The translations under genes were made by a program, and so were the position numbers. Below the pieces are notes generated by a model. That model did not search any database, was not told the DNA's origin, and saw only the letters and a list, made by a program, of their open reading frames with translations. A stretch of 64,000 nt of DNA from Sisyra terminalis (lineage: Eukaryota > Arthropoda > Insecta > Neuroptera > Sisyridae), in NCBI GenBank assembly GCA_958496175.1, contig OY292280.1, positions 9,424,001-9,488,000 on the forward strand, read 5' to 3'. Numbering within the stretch: position 1 is the stretch's first letter; every line of letters starts with the position of its first letter. This document shows positions 1 through 10,650 of this stretch, one piece after another.

Positions 1-595
1 CATCTATCTTAATATCCCGTGTACGATGTCCTGGCCGGAGATGAAAGAGAACGAAGTGAAGAGATGCTTCCCGTTTCCCGAACCGCATATCATTCCCGTT
101 CCATTCTCCTTATTTTTGTCTTGCACTCAAACTCACGTTTACGTATCGACCCACCCACACCCTACAGGTTTCCCACACAAAAGTTTACCTGACAGAAAAA
201 ACAAAAAAAATAACAAAATCTTAATTTTTCTCCATCCTTCTCTGATGGCCGATACGCACTATTTTTACCTACTACCTTACTACCATACTACCATACTACC
301 ATATATAGCATATTAACAGAAGCATTCATAGGTCATCAAGGACATCAAATGAAAAATGATCGTCTTAAACCTTCCCCCACCACATTCCATAAGGTATCAC
401 AAACCCCCCACCCCCATCCCCTCTTTAAATGTCACGCTCAAATATAATTTTTTCCTCTTCCCTTATGATTACGATATAAAGATAAATTGTTTTATTATGG
501 TAGTTACTAGTACTTCTCCATCACACTCAAATCATTCGTATTTTACCTATTAATATATATTCAATGGCTTTTAAAAAAATTAAATAAAAAATTCA
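1..595. other. Unique AT-rich intergenic sequence
   Basis: No gene is supported here. Reading frames are short, low-complexity and without recognisable domains. A small tandem repeat of an ACTACCAT-like 8-mer lies near 272-303. Confidence 0.5.
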
Positions 596-599
596 ATGA

Positions 600-768
600 T
601 TCCGAAGAATAAACAGAAGATTGCAAAGAAAAATCAAAATCAATCTAGTTTCCTGGCCACAATTATGAAGGAGGAGTCCAATAGGGGCATAGGGATAAAC
701 TTCCGAAAGAATGCAGAACACCGACAATTAATTTCCCATCTGTATGGAAAACAGAAAGTTAAGATTCG
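600..768 (+). pseudogene. Non-LTR retrotransposon RT fragment, upstream half
   Basis: The frame read through about 700-768 gives a reverse-transcriptase-like stretch (EHRQLISHLYGKQKVKIRV). It resembles the palm segment of LINE reverse transcriptases just before the GVRQGC-type motif. The frame is broken at 768 by a 612-bp foldback element and resumes at 1391, so this is the 5' half of one interrupted remnant. Upstream of about 640 the similarity fades. The clade is uncertain (R1-like or RTE-like). It is certainly non-functional. Confidence 0.6.
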
Positions 769-1390
769 TGTATACAATATATAAAATATATTGCAGTCCA
801 ACTTATGTAGTATAATTTAATAAAATAATATATAAAAAGTCATACCATATACATAAATTTGAACAGAAGTTCAAACAAAAATATTCGTGACGTATTGCCC
901 AGATACGTATTTCGATTGCCAAGCAATCTTCCTCAGTGGTCATCAAGTAGTTTGGATCACTCCGTAACTATTTTGTGATGATTCACCTTACAGTCTACTA
1001 CTATCTTCTGACTTTGAACAGTTATACTGTATATGTATTATACTGTATATAAAAAAAAATGGTATAATGGGAACAGAAATAATTTCCCTACTCTACATTT
1101 AATTCATTCACAAAGCAAGCTTGTGAATCATCACAAAGCAGTTACGGAGTGATCCAAACTACTTGATGACCACTGATGAAGATTGCTTGGCAATCGAAAT
1201 ACGTATCTGGGCAATACGTCACGAATATTTTTGTTTGAACTTCTGTTCAAATTTATGTTGGTGGTATGATTTTTTTATATTGTTATATTAAATTATACTA
1301 CATAAATTGGACTGCAATATATTTTATATATTGTATACACAGTATAACTGTTCAAAGTCAGCGAAAAAATCTTATTTTGATTAAGATTCG
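759..1390. mobile_element. Foldback element FB, copy 1, with target duplication
   Basis: The element spans 769-1380 and is flanked by a perfect direct repeat TTAAGATTCG (759-768 and 1381-1390). Its two arms of roughly 220 bp are inverted copies of each other and carry the sequence ATACGTATTTCGATTGCC. The loop is about 150 bp and contains GGGAACAGAAATAATTTCCC. The right end carries an extension reading, in reverse, CAAAATAAGATTTTTTCGC, which the left end lacks. There is no open reading frame. A 10-11 bp target duplication with long inverted arms fits a Mutator-like (MULE) non-autonomous element, which is an inference. It sits inside an RT fragment. Confidence 0.8.
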
Positions 1391-1600
1391 TGTTAAAGGA
1401 GAAGATACCAAAAGTACAGGAGTTCGATTAGGATGATATCTTCTATCCAATTGGTTTAACACATGCGTGAAATGAAACCCTAGAAAAATTTAGTGAATTT
1501 AAAATGGGCAAACGAACCATTGAAGTTGTTAAATACGCTGACGATTTGGTGCTGTTGGTTAAAACGAAACGATATTTTTTATTAAAGTAAGTTATGCAGG
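1391..1600 (+). pseudogene. Non-LTR RT fragment with YADD box, downstream half
   Basis: The sequence continues the RT remnant interrupted at 768. After a degraded GVRLG segment (about 1415-1440) containing stops, one frame from about 1477 reads through ETLEKFSEFK and then KYADDLVLLV, with the catalytic YADD at 1534-1545. The YADD box is the active-site motif of LINE reverse transcriptases. At least one frameshift and several stops separate the two parts. It ends around 1600, where similarity is lost. Confidence 0.75.
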
Positions 1601-1939
1601 ATAAGGCTAGTTGAGCCACAACACTACCGCCACAGTCGGGAAGTAGGGAATAGAAAAAAAAATAGGGAAAGCACAATAAACTTTTTGTAGTTCCTGGGTT
1701 CCTATATCACCTAGTTAAGGTCAAGCATCTGGACGAACCTCAGCACTCGTCACAATAGGTACTTTTCGACTATTTCGGTTCCAGAACTTGATATCCCCAG
1801 TTTCTCATACCTCTTTTCAAACCATTCATTATATAATCCTACAAAAGCGGATCTCCTCTCTGGCAGAATTTTTCGAATACCATTTAATTTACTGATTGCT
1901 AAGATTTGCTCAGTTTCATGGCTTACAGTAGATGAAATA

Positions 1940-2505
1940 GGAACCTAAGGAACTCAATAAGCCAAAGGTTGCAATTTTGAGGCTCTGTTAACCTCGTTCT
2001 GGGGAACCAAATAGGAAAAAAAACTTTCATAATATGCAGTTGTTTTTTTATTCCACAATAGGTCGGTTATTAGATCCATTATCTCTCTGATCTGTTTTCG
2101 TGTAAGCCCAAGTATTTCAGTAGTTATTTTCAGGGAAGGTTTTCCCATAATCTTTTTACTGTTTTACGATTGTTCGGTGGTATTCTTCTATGCTGTGCAG
2201 TGATGATTATTTCCTTGGATAGTGTTTTTTACTGCCGATCTGGTAACGCCCAGGCTGTGGATCTGGGAATAATGTTTAGGATCTAAACCAAGTACGGGTG
2301 TCAGGCTAATCATTATGTTGGATACTCTTGTGGCTTGGCGCTCTTTCTAAGTTTACCTTATTTTTGGTAGCCAATCCTGTATGGGCCGCTTTACACTCCC
2401 AGAAAAGTATCGAGCAAATCTGGGGATTTCCTAGTGCTTTCAATTCAGTCTGGCTATTGTTATATGTGAGGATTGTGCTATTTTTAAAGAACCTTAGCAC
2501 CTAAG
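1940..2505 (-). pseudogene. LINE C-terminal remnant: RNase H and tail
   Basis: On the minus strand 2500-2306 encodes a piece typical of the RNase H domain carried by R1/I/Outcast-type LINEs: NSQTELKALGNP, then WECKAAHTGLATKNKV, then a decayed V-P-G-H-like segment (RAPSHKSI). Further along the same strand, 2148-1954 contains ILGLTRKQIREIMDLITD, which resembles the post-RNase H tail (LLxLSRxxLRxLVGxLTGH) of the same elements. Stops and a frameshift lie between the two parts. Its orientation is opposite to the YADD fragment at 600-1600, so it comes from a separate insertion. Confidence 0.65.
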
Positions 2506-2509
2506 TGAG

Positions 2510-4060
2510 CAGATGCCCGGAAAGGTATATTTCAACCCCGTTCACTTTAGTATGAAGCCGGGTTTAGATTGAAATTTTTAAGGAATCATCCCAAAAAGTT
2601 ATTGAACTGTAGTAAATTTATTTTTCTGTCTTTTCCAACTGTTGAACTACATATTAAATTTGTTCCATTTTGTATGATTAGGTTTATTCAAGTTCTCATG
2701 AAATTTAAGTTGACAAATGAAAAACGCTAATAAACGGGAAATTGGAGTTTTTCATCGAGGAAACCATTCTCCTTGAATGCATATTTGCCATTTAAAACAT
2801 TCCTCGTCACGATCAGAAAACTATTAATGGTAATAATGAAAAGCTAACCTGAGGGTTGGATGTTGAGGGAAATGTTTTCATACACATATTTGAACGCATT
2901 TTCCGCGGACCTATTAGTGTCGAGTGTGCTTATCCCGATTTGATCCTTGTTATATGTCGAGGCTTAGGAACGTTGTATTATAATCATCGTTGAATTTGTA
3001 ATTCGCGCGCTATTCAAACGATTTAAATTTTTCCTCGCCTTCGTGGAAAATGTTTGTTACCAATTTTTTAATCCCCATTAAGAAATTGATGAAAAGTTTT
3101 TCTCCTCCCTACTGGCCCCCTGCTCCCCCTGATCCCCATTTTTCACAGCCAGATTAACGTCAACAATATGGAACATTAGCATTTGCTTTATTAGTTGCAA
3201 ATTTAACGGTAACGATTTGTGTTTTTTTTTTCGAATTAATATTCAGCAGATTAAAATCGAAAAGTTTTCCAAGAAAATTTCCATTGAATATCTTGTAAAT
3301 TTAAATCGTTAATTTCTGGATCAGAAAAAAATAATTAGTGTTAACGAAAAGCAGATGGTTCAAGATATTCTATGCATAAATATTTTTCTAATTTATTCCA
3401 AAAATATTTTTTTTTTTAATTATAAAACGTAGTATTCATAATTAGCATTTATTAAACTCAAATTAATAAGGTTTTCATTTTTCAATGAATTTGTTTGGTT
3501 GGTATTAAAGTACCATTTTCTCTGTATAAAAAATAGAACTACCGAGCCTCTCACTGCTTTAGATAGTTATTTAAATGACCAAAAAAATATCTATTGGATA
3601 AATCCTACACGTTTTACTGAACTTAAGATAAAATACACGTGTTTTTTTAATCCTCCGGATAAATTTTTTTCTCGAAGATAAACTCTCTAGATGTCTAGAT
3701 GTAAAAATACCGACCAAAAATATTATTGAATGCTCTAAATGAAATATAACTCGAAAAAAAGTTTATGATATATTATACAGGCGAGGCTAGCTCAATGTTA
3801 ATTTTGTGTTCCTCCAATGGCTATCTTCCGGACGTCATTTACTGAGGGCGCTAGTGTAGCATAGCCGATAATAACGATAACTACTTTTAACCAATTTTAG
3901 AATTTTATGCGCCAAATTCAAATTTAATTTATTCCTTTCAAATTTAATTTATTCCTGAAAAATTTAAAATATACTAACGAAAATTTGATTGAAAATTAAA
4001 TTTTATTTATTAAAATTGACAAAATATAACATTATTTCATATTGTAAAATCTAATTAAAG
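2510..4060. other. AT-rich intergenic sequence
   Basis: I see no gene. A short direct repeat of a CAAATTTAATTTATTCCT-like unit lies near 3917-3957. The right edge is the 3' flank of the minus-strand gene ending at 4065. Confidence 0.45.
4002..4011 (-). promoter_or_regulatory. Poly(A) signal, two overlapping AATAAA
   Basis: On the minus strand AATAAATAAA lies about 55-60 nt past the stop codon at 4065-4067. This is the usual place for a cleavage/polyadenylation signal and supports the adjacent exons as a real 3' gene end. Confidence 0.6.
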
Positions 4061-4064
4061 TTAA

Positions 4065-4442
4065 TTACAGACATGCTAAAGTATATTTACTTAATGGCGT
4101 TAGATTTAGAGAGACAGTTGAATCCTGGAAATTGTCCTTTTCTATCGCTATGAATTGTGACTGCCTAGAAAAATCATCGAATCCTTGCTGAAACAAATTT
4201 ATTTTACTAAAAAGAAAAGATTCAAAATTTTGAATTTAAATCATATTTTTACCCCATTAAAAATAGGTATTAACTAGTAAATAAGTACATACCTTCGTAA
4301 TGAATTTGGGCAGTAGAAAAGTGTATTTGATGTTGATCTTTTGACAAAATGCACACAACACTGCCATTAAATGTGAAATACGTTATCCATGATGGATATT
4401 GAAAAGAAGACCGCGAATCCAAATAATCAAATTCGGCACATG
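4065..4442 (-). CDS. Last two exons of an unrecognised gene
   Basis: Read on the minus strand, exon 4442-4293 follows an AG acceptor (CTAG) and ends at a GTATGT donor. Exon 4183-4065 follows a pyrimidine-containing acceptor (TTTCAGCAAG). They join across a 109-bp intron in phase (1 nt + 2 nt) and give about 88 residues ending in TAA. The peptide contains CAEFDYLDSRSSFQYPSWIT, then YFTFNGSVVCILSKDQHQIH, and ends KYTLACL. Composition is ordinary for a globular protein and less AT-driven than neighbouring frames. The last acceptor is CAGCAAG, and only the second AG keeps the frame open. I do not recognise the family. The alternation of short hydrophobic strands (FNGSVVCIL) would suit a beta-propeller, but that is a guess. 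Upstream exons are not fully resolved. Confidence 0.6.
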
Positions 4443-4583
4443 CTAGTTAACGGCGTCAGTCTTATTTTAAAGTTAGCCAAAAAACTTCCCCCCCCGCAAT
4501 TTCTTAACTACCCACTTCAACACTTCTACCAACTTTACACGTTACCCTAGCTAAAAGTCCCTTAAAACTTGAAATATACTTAC

Positions 4584-4706
4584 CGCGCCATCTGCATTTG
4601 ACGCCCCAACTATTAATTTTTGGGAACCAAGTCTGCTTGACAAGAGCTTGACCCCCATGATATTATATATATTTTTCGAAAAGGAATTCAATACTTGACG
4701 TTTCTG
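4584..4706 (-). CDS. Probable internal exon of the same unrecognised gene
   Basis: An open minus-strand frame ends at a strong GTAAGT donor (exon end at 4584). A plausible acceptor (AAATACAG) puts the start at 4706. It encodes QKRQVLNSFSKNIY, then GVKLLSSRLGSQKLIVGASN and ADGA. The run KLIVGASNADGA looks like a blade strand of a WD40 or FG-GAP propeller protein. The exon ends in phase 0, whereas the exon at 4442 needs phase 1 entry. Either a small exon is missed in between or one boundary is wrong. The only in-frame start above it is GTG, so it is unlikely to be the first exon. Confidence 0.45.
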
Positions 4707-5329
4707 CTGTATTTCAAATTGGTGGATATATAAATCAAATTTCACGATTAGATTTAATTATTATCTTGATTATAATGAAATTAAAATATCCTACAGGTTT
4801 ATAGGTGCATTAATATTATTCTCGCTAATTCAAAATTGATAATTGAGTATTCGGATAATAGATTATCATCAAGGGAATATTTAATAATGAGCACAATTGC
4901 ATTTTATGGATTCATTATTTTCCAAATCAAACCACAAATGGAATATCACAAGAATTGGACATTTTAAAAATCATTTTTCTCAGGTACAAAAAATTACTTT
5001 TCGAGAAATTTGAACTCTTCACTAGCGTTTTACTAATCGCCTGTGAAATAATCCATTTTGTTTGAGAAAGAAAAGTTTGGAAGAAAACTTAATATTAATT
5101 ATATAGAAAGTATTAAAAATAAAAGGATTTTTTTTTGCTTTAATAAGATCAAAAACTCGAAAAAATATAAATTTGGTATTGTATCCTCTCGAGTTTTATA
5201 GGGTAGCAACGCAAAGGTGTTACCAACAACCACTTCAATGTTTAACCTCATGCATTAGATCGATTTTAGAAAAATCGATTATTTTTTAACATCCTTACTC
5301 TAGTATCACTTCATATGGGAACAACTTTA

Positions 5330-6616
5330 GAGAGATAACACATCACTCAATAAGTCTCCGGTGTAACTTAAAAAACATTTTTTTTTAAAAAAAATCTCCT
5401 TTATTGATCAATGTACTCTCCTTCACGAGTGATACATTTATTCCAACGCTCCTCTAACTTTTCGATATCTTTTAAATTAAATTATTTGTCTTTACTCTCA
5501 AAATAAGCCACAGTTTCGGCAATCACTTCTTCATTTGAGCCATTTTTTTTTTCCTTGGAGTATCTTTTTCATGTCTGCAAAAAGCCAGTAGTTGCTGGAG
5601 GCCAAATCTGGAGAATACAGTGGATAGGAAAGGAATTCAAAACGTTATTCATACAATTTTACCATTGTTTTCATCAACGTGTGGCATGGTGCATAGTCTT
5701 GGTGAAACCATACTTTATTCTTTTGCATATGGGGTCGTTTTTTCTTGATTTCTGCACTCAATCGATTCAATTATGCCATTGATAGTTTTGCCTTTCTCAA
5801 GATAGTCAATGAACAAAACTTCATGCTTGTCCCAAAATACGGATGCCAAAACCTTGCCAGACGACTTTTGAGTTTTTGGTTGCTTTGGACGACTTTCACC
5901 AGGTGCTGTCCACTTAACAGACGATCTTCTTGATTCAGGAGTGTAATGGTGGATCCAAGTTTCGTCCATAATTACATATCGACATAAAAAATCTTATTAT
6001 TTGGCTTAGTAGCTCCAAACAGCGCTCTGAATCTTCAACGTTGTTTTTGGTCCGATGTGAGCAATCGCGGTACCCATTTTGAAAGCAATTTCCGCATGCT
6101 TAAATTTTCATGCAAAATTGTCAAAACACTATTTTCTGATATCTTCAAGGTGTCAGCTATCTCACGCAACTTCATTTTACGGTATTTTAAAAAAAAAATT
6201 GGACTTTTTTTATGTTTTCTGGTACAACTGCCGATTTTGGGCGACCAGAGCTTTTAGCATTATCAGTGCTTGTACGACCGCGTTTAAGCTCAGCATATTA
6301 GTCAATAATAGTTGATTTACCAGGTACAGAGTCCCCATACTGCTTATCAAGCCACTGTTTGGATTTAACAGTATTTTTTCCCATCAAAAAACAGTGCTTA
6401 ATCAATACATGAAATTCCTTTCTATCCATGGTCTTTAAAAATTTCTAACTGTGGTTTTTAAAACAGTTATTACGTCTAAACTAAGTGGTAGAATACCATG
6501 AAATTTTGGCGTGTATTGTTTAAAGGTTGGTACTAACTGTAAATCACGTGGGCATGTCGACAGTGTTGCCATATGTGTGCCAGACCGGGGACTTATTGAG
6601 TGGCCTGATATCCCTC
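5330..6616 (-). mobile_element. Decayed DD34D mariner transposon
   Basis: The element is 1287 bp, bounded by TA on both sides (5328-5329 and 6617-6618). The ends are imperfect inverted repeats containing ACTCAATAAGTC followed by CCGGT. The transposase remnant occupies 6429-5401 on the minus strand. The N-terminal helix-turn-helix region starts MDRKEF and continues through GKNTVKSKQWLDKQYGDS. The first catalytic Asp is in DETWIHHYTPES (about 5966), the second in HQDYAPCH (about 5690) and the third in YSPDLA (about 5600). The C terminus has NEEVIAETVAYFESK. The expected Trp after IID is a stop codon (about 6300), and there are frameshifts after GKTIN and before NEEV plus another stop near the C terminus. 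It is a dead copy of normal mariner length. Confidence 0.9.
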
Positions 6617-6618
6617 TA

Positions 6619-7399
6619 TTCCTGTATAAAAATTTTTATTTGAAACAAAATTATAGAAATGATGGCTTGGATTTTTTTTTGTTTTTGATCGTACAAAGAA
6701 CATAAAGCTCTCATAAAGAATTTTTACGAATGAGTAATGAAAAAACATGAATATTTCAATTGTTATTATTTTTTTTTTACGTTGTTGAAATAACGGCGGC
6801 TGTAAAAGTGACCGGTTTATTAAAGAAAATGGGATTTGAGATTTGAAAAAAAAGGTGATTTTTCGTGTGGGGTTGATCGTTAAAAGGGAATTCGACTTTG
6901 TGTGGAATTATTGAAATAAAATTCTTTATTCAAATAAAATACGTTGTTACGTTTAGCTTTTGATTTGATATCTTCAGAATGGAGGAAAATTTAAAGTAGA
7001 CGAGAGAACATTGAAGGGGAAAAATGTAAAAGAAAAATGGAGAGACTGAAAATAAAAAATACTTAGAATTCCTTATAAATATAATCCCTCTTATCTCAGC
7101 CTAACAAACACTTGAGAGGAAATATTTTTTTGTGGGAAAACACTTTTAACTCGTACGAAACACGAGCATTTTCACCATTTTCACTTACAAATCATTGCCA
7201 CAAAATGTAACATCAATTTTTCGACTGTTTCAATTTTGTCATTTTCCATGTTTTCCAGATTTGCACAACGACAGCACATGTCAACTTGGCCGAGCTTGAC
7301 ACTTCGCACAGCCGATGAAAAGCTTTTCGAATGGAAAACTCTATGAATAACAAAATTAGTGCAATTAATTTATAAAAAACGTGTCGATTTTTATTGGAA
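6619..7399. other. Upstream flank and possible 5' UTR of the DIP gene
   Basis: There are no coding exons that I can support. An acceptor-like TTTTCCAG at about 7251-7258 precedes slightly more GC-rich sequence that runs without an obvious donor to the ATG at 7400, so the 5' UTR exon could begin near 7259. An in-frame stop at 7373-7375 precedes the ATG. A short upstream ORF starts at about 7343. Confidence 0.35.
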
Positions 7400-7553
7400 A
7401 TGGCTGCAAAATATATAACCTACACGAACTTGATGACAAAACGACACATTTGTAGTAAAAATCCAATTAGGATTGACTATCGTAGAGCTTTGACGAGCTT
7501 TTTACTTTGTCTTCTAGTCACCATCAGCGTTTCTTCATCATCCAACACCAATA
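7400..7553 (+). CDS. DIP-family Ig protein, first coding exon (signal peptide)
   Basis: The exon gives 51 codons from the first ATG (7400; in-frame stop at 7373) and ends at a consensus GTAAGT donor (7554-7559) in phase 1. The peptide has a long basic N-region (about 29 residues, ending RIDYRR), then a hydrophobic core ALTSFLLCLLVTISV and a small polar run SSSSNTN. This is a typical secretory signal peptide. The phase matches the acceptor at 10962 exactly. The joined product runs from SSSSNTN through a split ACT codon into ATEDPVFTDV. This places the Ig domain directly after signal cleavage, as expected for secreted or GPI-anchored DIP/lachesin-type neuronal recognition proteins. No other start gives this layout. 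Confidence 0.8.
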
Positions 7554-7789
7554 GTAAGTACCAACTTTCACATGTACTTTCTCTTCTACTCTTCTACGAA
7601 AATAAGTCTACAAAAAAAGACAATTTCATAAAATTTATAACTTATTTAACATAAATTTCGATTTTTCCTCCGATTTAGAGCTTTTCCAATAAGTAGTGGA
7701 AAAATAATTTTCAAAAGTAAACTTTAATCACAATATTGAACCAAAGATCAAAGAAAATGTATTTGTTTACAAAACAAAATGTATTTATG

Positions 7790-7890
7790 ACGAATTACTT
7801 CAAATACATATTTCGATTTCCAAGCAAACATTATCAATGATCAGCAATTAGTATTGGATTTCTCTGTAACTTCTGTGCGATGAATCACAT
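7790..7890 (-). repeat. Degenerate fragment of foldback family FB
   Basis: The stretch contains an eroded version of the FB arm (AAATACATATTTCGATTTCC, then CAGCAATTAGTATTGGATTT, then GATGAATCACATCAC). No arms or target duplication remain. Confidence 0.55.
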
Positions 7891-7977
7891 CACCAAAATA
7901 AAAATAATTTTTCTATTCCTTTTTTTGTTTTACTGAAAAAAAAGCGATCACAACATGTATTTATGACGTATAAATTA

Positions 7978-8728
7978 GGGTGATTTTTTTTTTGGTCCCA
8001 TCGTGAAACTTTGTTGGAAATACCAAAAAAAAAAATCTCTGAAAGTTTGAACCCTTAATATTTTAATAAAAATTTTAAGTCCTCGACCAAGACGTGTAAA
8101 GATTTCCCATTGAAAATACACGGAAACTCTGAGTTTTTATTTTTAAATTTCTATATCTCAGCGGCATTTCATGGGATCGCTTTTACTGAAGATGGGTTTT
8201 TCTCAGAATTAAACGCTCTACAAAAGTGCCCATTGCGACAAAGTCGTAACTCACACCGGTGAGGTAGTACGGGCCACTGAACCTGATTTTTCCATAAAAT
8301 TCGTGTTTTTTTTGCATTTATCTCGTAAATAACAAAAGCTACGGAAAAATTATAAATAAAAAACTTGCAGAGAATTTGATTTCCTACAAAAAAATTCCTG
8401 TAGACCAAATCACGATGATCAATATTAAACGAGATATAAAGTTTATATCAATATATTTTTTTTATATCAATTTATAAGTTTAAATCAATGATCGGCAAAT
8501 AATTCACAGAAAAATCAATTCAAGGCTTCATATCTCGTTTAATATTAATCTTTGCGATTTGGTCTACAGGACCTTTTTTATAGGAAATCAAATTCTCTAC
8601 AAGTTTTTGATTTATAATTTTTCCGTAGCTCTTGTTATTTACGAGATAAATGCAAAGAAAAACGCGAATTTTATGAAAAAATCAGGTTCAGTAGCCCGTA
8701 CTACCTCACCGGTGTGAGTTATGACTTA
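7978..8728. mobile_element. Foldback element, family beta, 3' arm truncated
   Basis: The left end is TA followed by GGGTGATTTTTTTTTTGGTC. The left arm runs to about 8405 and is mirrored from about 8535 to 8728 (shared CACCGGTGAGGTAGTACGGG in one arm and its complement in the other). The outer third of the right arm is missing, and the element breaks off where the TnpB-like duplication begins. It contains the core GAATTAAACGCTCTACAAAA. There is no coding capacity. Confidence 0.7.
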
Positions 8729-8935
8729 TTTATATACCAATTTGCCACTTTCTGGAAGTTTCCTGTACATTCGAACGATTCTTGTTTTTGTTTACCCGGC
8801 ATTTGAATCTCACAGGGAATGTATTGTATTGTCTTTGGTCTTATTGTTAGAACTTTAAAATGTTCTTAGTTGGCAAAAATACGAAACATATGAATAACGA
8901 AATTGATTAGGAAGTACCGATTCGTTACTTCAATT
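8727..8935 (-). pseudogene. TnpB/Fanzor-like N-terminal fragment, copy 1 (decayed)
   Basis: This is a direct copy of 9022-9225. On the minus strand it reads LTIRPKTIQYIPCEI, then KQKQESFECTGNFQKVANWY and INK. No start codon or downstream domain is present. See the second copy for the basis of the tentative family call. Confidence 0.3.
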
Positions 8936-8962
8936 CAAACAGTTTTATCTATTTTTCCTGAT

Positions 8963-9225
8963 TTATTCCGAATTTTGTGACTTATACTGGTCGTAACTGT
9001 TCTGATGATGGTCGATCGCCTTATTTATATACCAATTTGCCACTTTCTGGAAGTTTCCTGAACATTCGAACAATTCTTGTTTTTGTTCATCCGGCAATTG
9101 AATCTCACAGGGAAAGTATTGTATTGTCTTTTGTCTTATTGTTAGAACTTTCAAATGTTCTTAGTTGGCAATACGAAACATATGAGTACCGAAATTGATT
9201 TGGAAGGATTGATTCGTTTCTTCAC
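8963..9225 (-). pseudogene. TnpB/Fanzor-like N-terminal fragment, copy 2
   Basis: The minus-strand frame (9154-8963) reads KVLTIRQKTIQYFPCEIQ, then LPDEQKQELFECSGNFQKVA, then NWYINKAIDHH and a stop. The arrangement (basic/hydrophobic strand, P-x-E-Q-K-x-x-L, aromatic W/F-Y-N-K-A) resembles the N-terminal helix-turn-helix of IS605/IS607 OrfB (TnpB) and of eukaryotic Fanzor proteins. Nothing of the RuvC-like catalytic core is visible. The segment is present twice in direct orientation 295 bp apart with about 90% identity. The family assignment is tentative. It could be a chance frame inside an ordinary repeat. Confidence 0.35.
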
Positions 9226-9229
9226 ACGA

Positions 9230-10200
9230 ATACATATAATTTATGCTCTAGTTATAAATAGGTATTTGAAGTTTGCTTATACGATCCTTTTGTTTTAATT
9301 TTGGGTATAATCCGTTAAAAATGTTAATAGCTGTTGTAAGATGTTAAGGGTTGGGGTAAGTGAGGAGATTGGGGTAAGGATTATACGCCAGTAGAATTAA
9401 GTATTTGAGCTGGCATTTTTGTATTGATCTACCCTGATTTGCATACATGTTTCGGGATAGATTCACCTTCACCTCCCTTAATAATGTGTAGTTTGGGAGT
9501 CGGTTGTGTATAGTATATCGGTGATAAAATCATGGTTATTAATGTTGCCGGTCAGTTAGACGTTATCGCAATAATTGATTGTCATTGTGAGGTGCGAATT
9601 TCGTATTGCTAATTGTTAGATCATGTTAAGGCTAATTAGTCTGCTCGTTTAACGTTTGTGACTTGTCGAGATTTGAGCGGACAAATTTCGTGACAATCAA
9701 TCGCATCTAATTACCTCGATATAATTTAATATGGGAGGTGGGTAAGTGAAAAAAAAATTGAAGAAGCAGGATAGAAATTCAAATGTTGGTCTGTCGGTCG
9801 GTCGGTTGGGGATAATTTTGAGCTGTTTGAGGGAAAGGCAACTGCGACGTAATCGAGACAAAGTTTCGTCCTCGTTCATTATCTCACAGTCTCACCCTCA
9901 CCCCTGTGCAACCCCGTTTGCGATAGTGAACTGAATTTAAATCAGATCTTTTCTATTGATTTGTATTCGGTGTTGTTACTTTTACCGTCTTTGTAGGAAA
10001 AAATAAACTCAATCTTCATATTTTTAATAAAATTATTTGATGAAATCAACTTTTCCCTTCTTTTGTATTATCCTTATTATTTTATTTCATCACTGTTTCT
10101 TCTTTCACCGAAAAAAATATTTGGTGTGGGAAGTGAAATTTTTATAACACCCTTAATATCCCCATATTTTATGTTTAAATAAATCTTAACAATTTCATAT
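9230..10200. other. Unique intronic sequence
   Basis: I see no exon or repeat family here. Reading frames are short on both strands. Confidence 0.4.
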
Positions 10201-10214
10201 TTTTTTTTTAATAA

Positions 10215-10318
10215 AAAGGTTAATAAAAACCCGTAAATAGATTGCTCAATACAAGATTCGCACACAACACCTACTAGTTTTGGAGCGGCCACCATGACCA
10301 CTCGGTCACCAGTAGGCG
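10215..10318 (-). repeat. tRNA-derived SINE, minus strand, head region
   Basis: On the minus strand it reads CCTACTGGTGACCGAGTGGT, the D-arm/A-box region of a Leu/Ser-type tRNA, followed by a variable part and a B-box-like GTGCGAATCTTG. The body then matches the other SINE copies (14371, 24881, 58450, 61181). Confidence 0.65.
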
Positions 10319-10650
10319 TTATCGTATAACTATTCTTGAAAATTAAAAATTAACTAAATATAACAATCATAAAATGGAATTAAAAAAAAACAACTGTGTA
10401 CCAACTAAATTAATGCTTAAAACAAAATCTTTTTTAATTCATTCTGGTGAGAAACTATACAGTTATAGAAAGAAGGCGTTATCGTTTAGTTGTTCTTGAA
10501 AATTAAAAATTAACCAAAATATAATAATCTTAAAATGGAATTTAAGAAAACAACTGTATACCAACTAAGTTAATGCTTAAAACAAAATCTTTTTTAAATC
10601 ATTATGGTGAGAAACTACACAGTTTAGAAAGTAGGCGTTATCGTATAATT
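10314..10650. repeat. Tandem repeat, about 160 bp x 2.1
   Basis: Units begin AGGCGTTATCGT at 10314, about 10475 and about 10634. Each contains TGAAAATTAAAAATTAAC and ends GGTGAGAAACTA. The first unit abuts the SINE head. Confidence 0.75.

Noticed and set aside
4707..5260. Additional upstream exons of the minus-strand gene (for example a 50-codon frame from ATG at 5251, and a short ATG frame near 5068)
   Set aside because: Donor sites are weak and phases do not connect to the exon at 4706. Evidence is too thin to annotate.
5330..6616. Possibly active mariner
   Set aside because: A stop codon in the N-terminal region and several frameshifts around the catalytic domain rule out a working transposase.
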